From contig JASLCA010000004.1 in assembly GCA_030146225.1 (NCBI GenBank), forward strand, positions 1 to 6,408: a stretch of DNA of 6,408 nucleotides, written 5' to 3'. The translations under genes and the position numbers were made by a program. Positions 6,350-6,408 of the stretch are shown here, one piece after another. The notes below the pieces were generated by a model. It was not told the DNA's origin. It searched no databases and saw only the letters and a program-made list of their open reading frames with translations. This stretch comes from Sphingobacterium sp. GTDB taxonomy: Bacteria > Bacteroidota > Bacteroidia > Sphingobacteriales > Sphingobacteriaceae. Position 1 is the first letter of the stretch. Every line of letters starts with the position of its first letter.

Positions 6350-6408
6350 TTTCTCTTGTTTGTTGTCAGTTGATACGAGCTTGCTAGCCTGCAAGTTGTA
6401 TACGTTTT
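6350..6408 (-). other. Upstream region of the GNAT gene, window edge
   Basis: Fifty-nine bases upstream of the acetyltransferase start. A short inverted repeat, CTTGC (6380-6384) and GCAAG (6391-6395) with a six-base loop, lies about 31 bases before the ATG. It is too short to assign a function. I see no convincing promoter before the window ends. Confidence 0.25.

Noticed and set aside
6139..6387. 82-codon plus-strand open frame opposite the GNAT gene
   Set aside because: Shadow of the GNAT coding strand; no supporting start site or domain.
6350..6394. A 15-residue extension of the GNAT protein from TTG 6394
   Set aside because: ATG 6349 gives the normal family start with a purine-rich upstream stretch; the extension resembles nothing and begins with a weak codon.
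1..6408. CRISPR arrays, tRNA genes, insertion sequences or attachment sites
   Set aside because: No regularly spaced repeats, cloverleaf-like segments, transposase frames or terminal inverted repeats were seen; all longer stretches are accounted for by conserved genes.

Overview
The window carries four plus-strand genes that look like a sugar-uptake and galactose-catabolism cluster, then one convergent minus-strand gene. The host is most likely a member of the Bacteroidota, possibly a Sphingobacterium/Pedobacter-like lineage. This rests on three things: starts without Shine-Dalgarno sequences, the pairing of a FAD_oxidored-family protein with an SSS-family symporter, and a possible TTG / TAnnTTTG-type promoter ahead of galT. 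No 16S rRNA or other marker gene is present, so the assignment is an inference. Coding density is high and I see no mobile elements, RNA genes or CRISPR.

Layout. Positions 1-1661 hold the C-terminal 552 codons of a FAD-dependent oxidoreductase whose N-terminus lies outside the window. After 44 bases comes a complete sodium:solute symporter (1706-3385). A gap of 86 bases follows, containing a hairpin with a T-run (a probable terminator or attenuator) and a possible promoter. Then come galT (3472-4524) and galK (4517-5689), which overlap by 8 bases and are surely translationally coupled. The 156-base spacer 5690-5845 contains a strong bidirectional terminator with a 16-bp perfect stem. A GNAT-family acetyltransferase runs on the minus strand (5846-6349).

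How the genes may work together. The symporter would import a sugar using the sodium gradient. GalK phosphorylates galactose to galactose-1-phosphate, and GalT exchanges it with UDP-glucose to give glucose-1-phosphate and UDP-galactose. Both Leloir enzymes retain all the active-site and metal ligands I can map from the E. coli enzymes. Galactose as the symporter substrate is inferred from context only. The oxidoreductase's substrate is unknown; its close spacing to the symporter suggests a shared transcript. galE and galM are not in this window. The GNAT gene appears unrelated to the pathway.

I did not find a clearly novel system. The most unusual signals are in the two spacers. In each, a terminator-like hairpin is accompanied by an extra copy of one of its arms, which permits an alternative fold. 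In addition, a 16-base sequence occurs both in the galK 3' spacer and, inverted, inside the GNAT gene.
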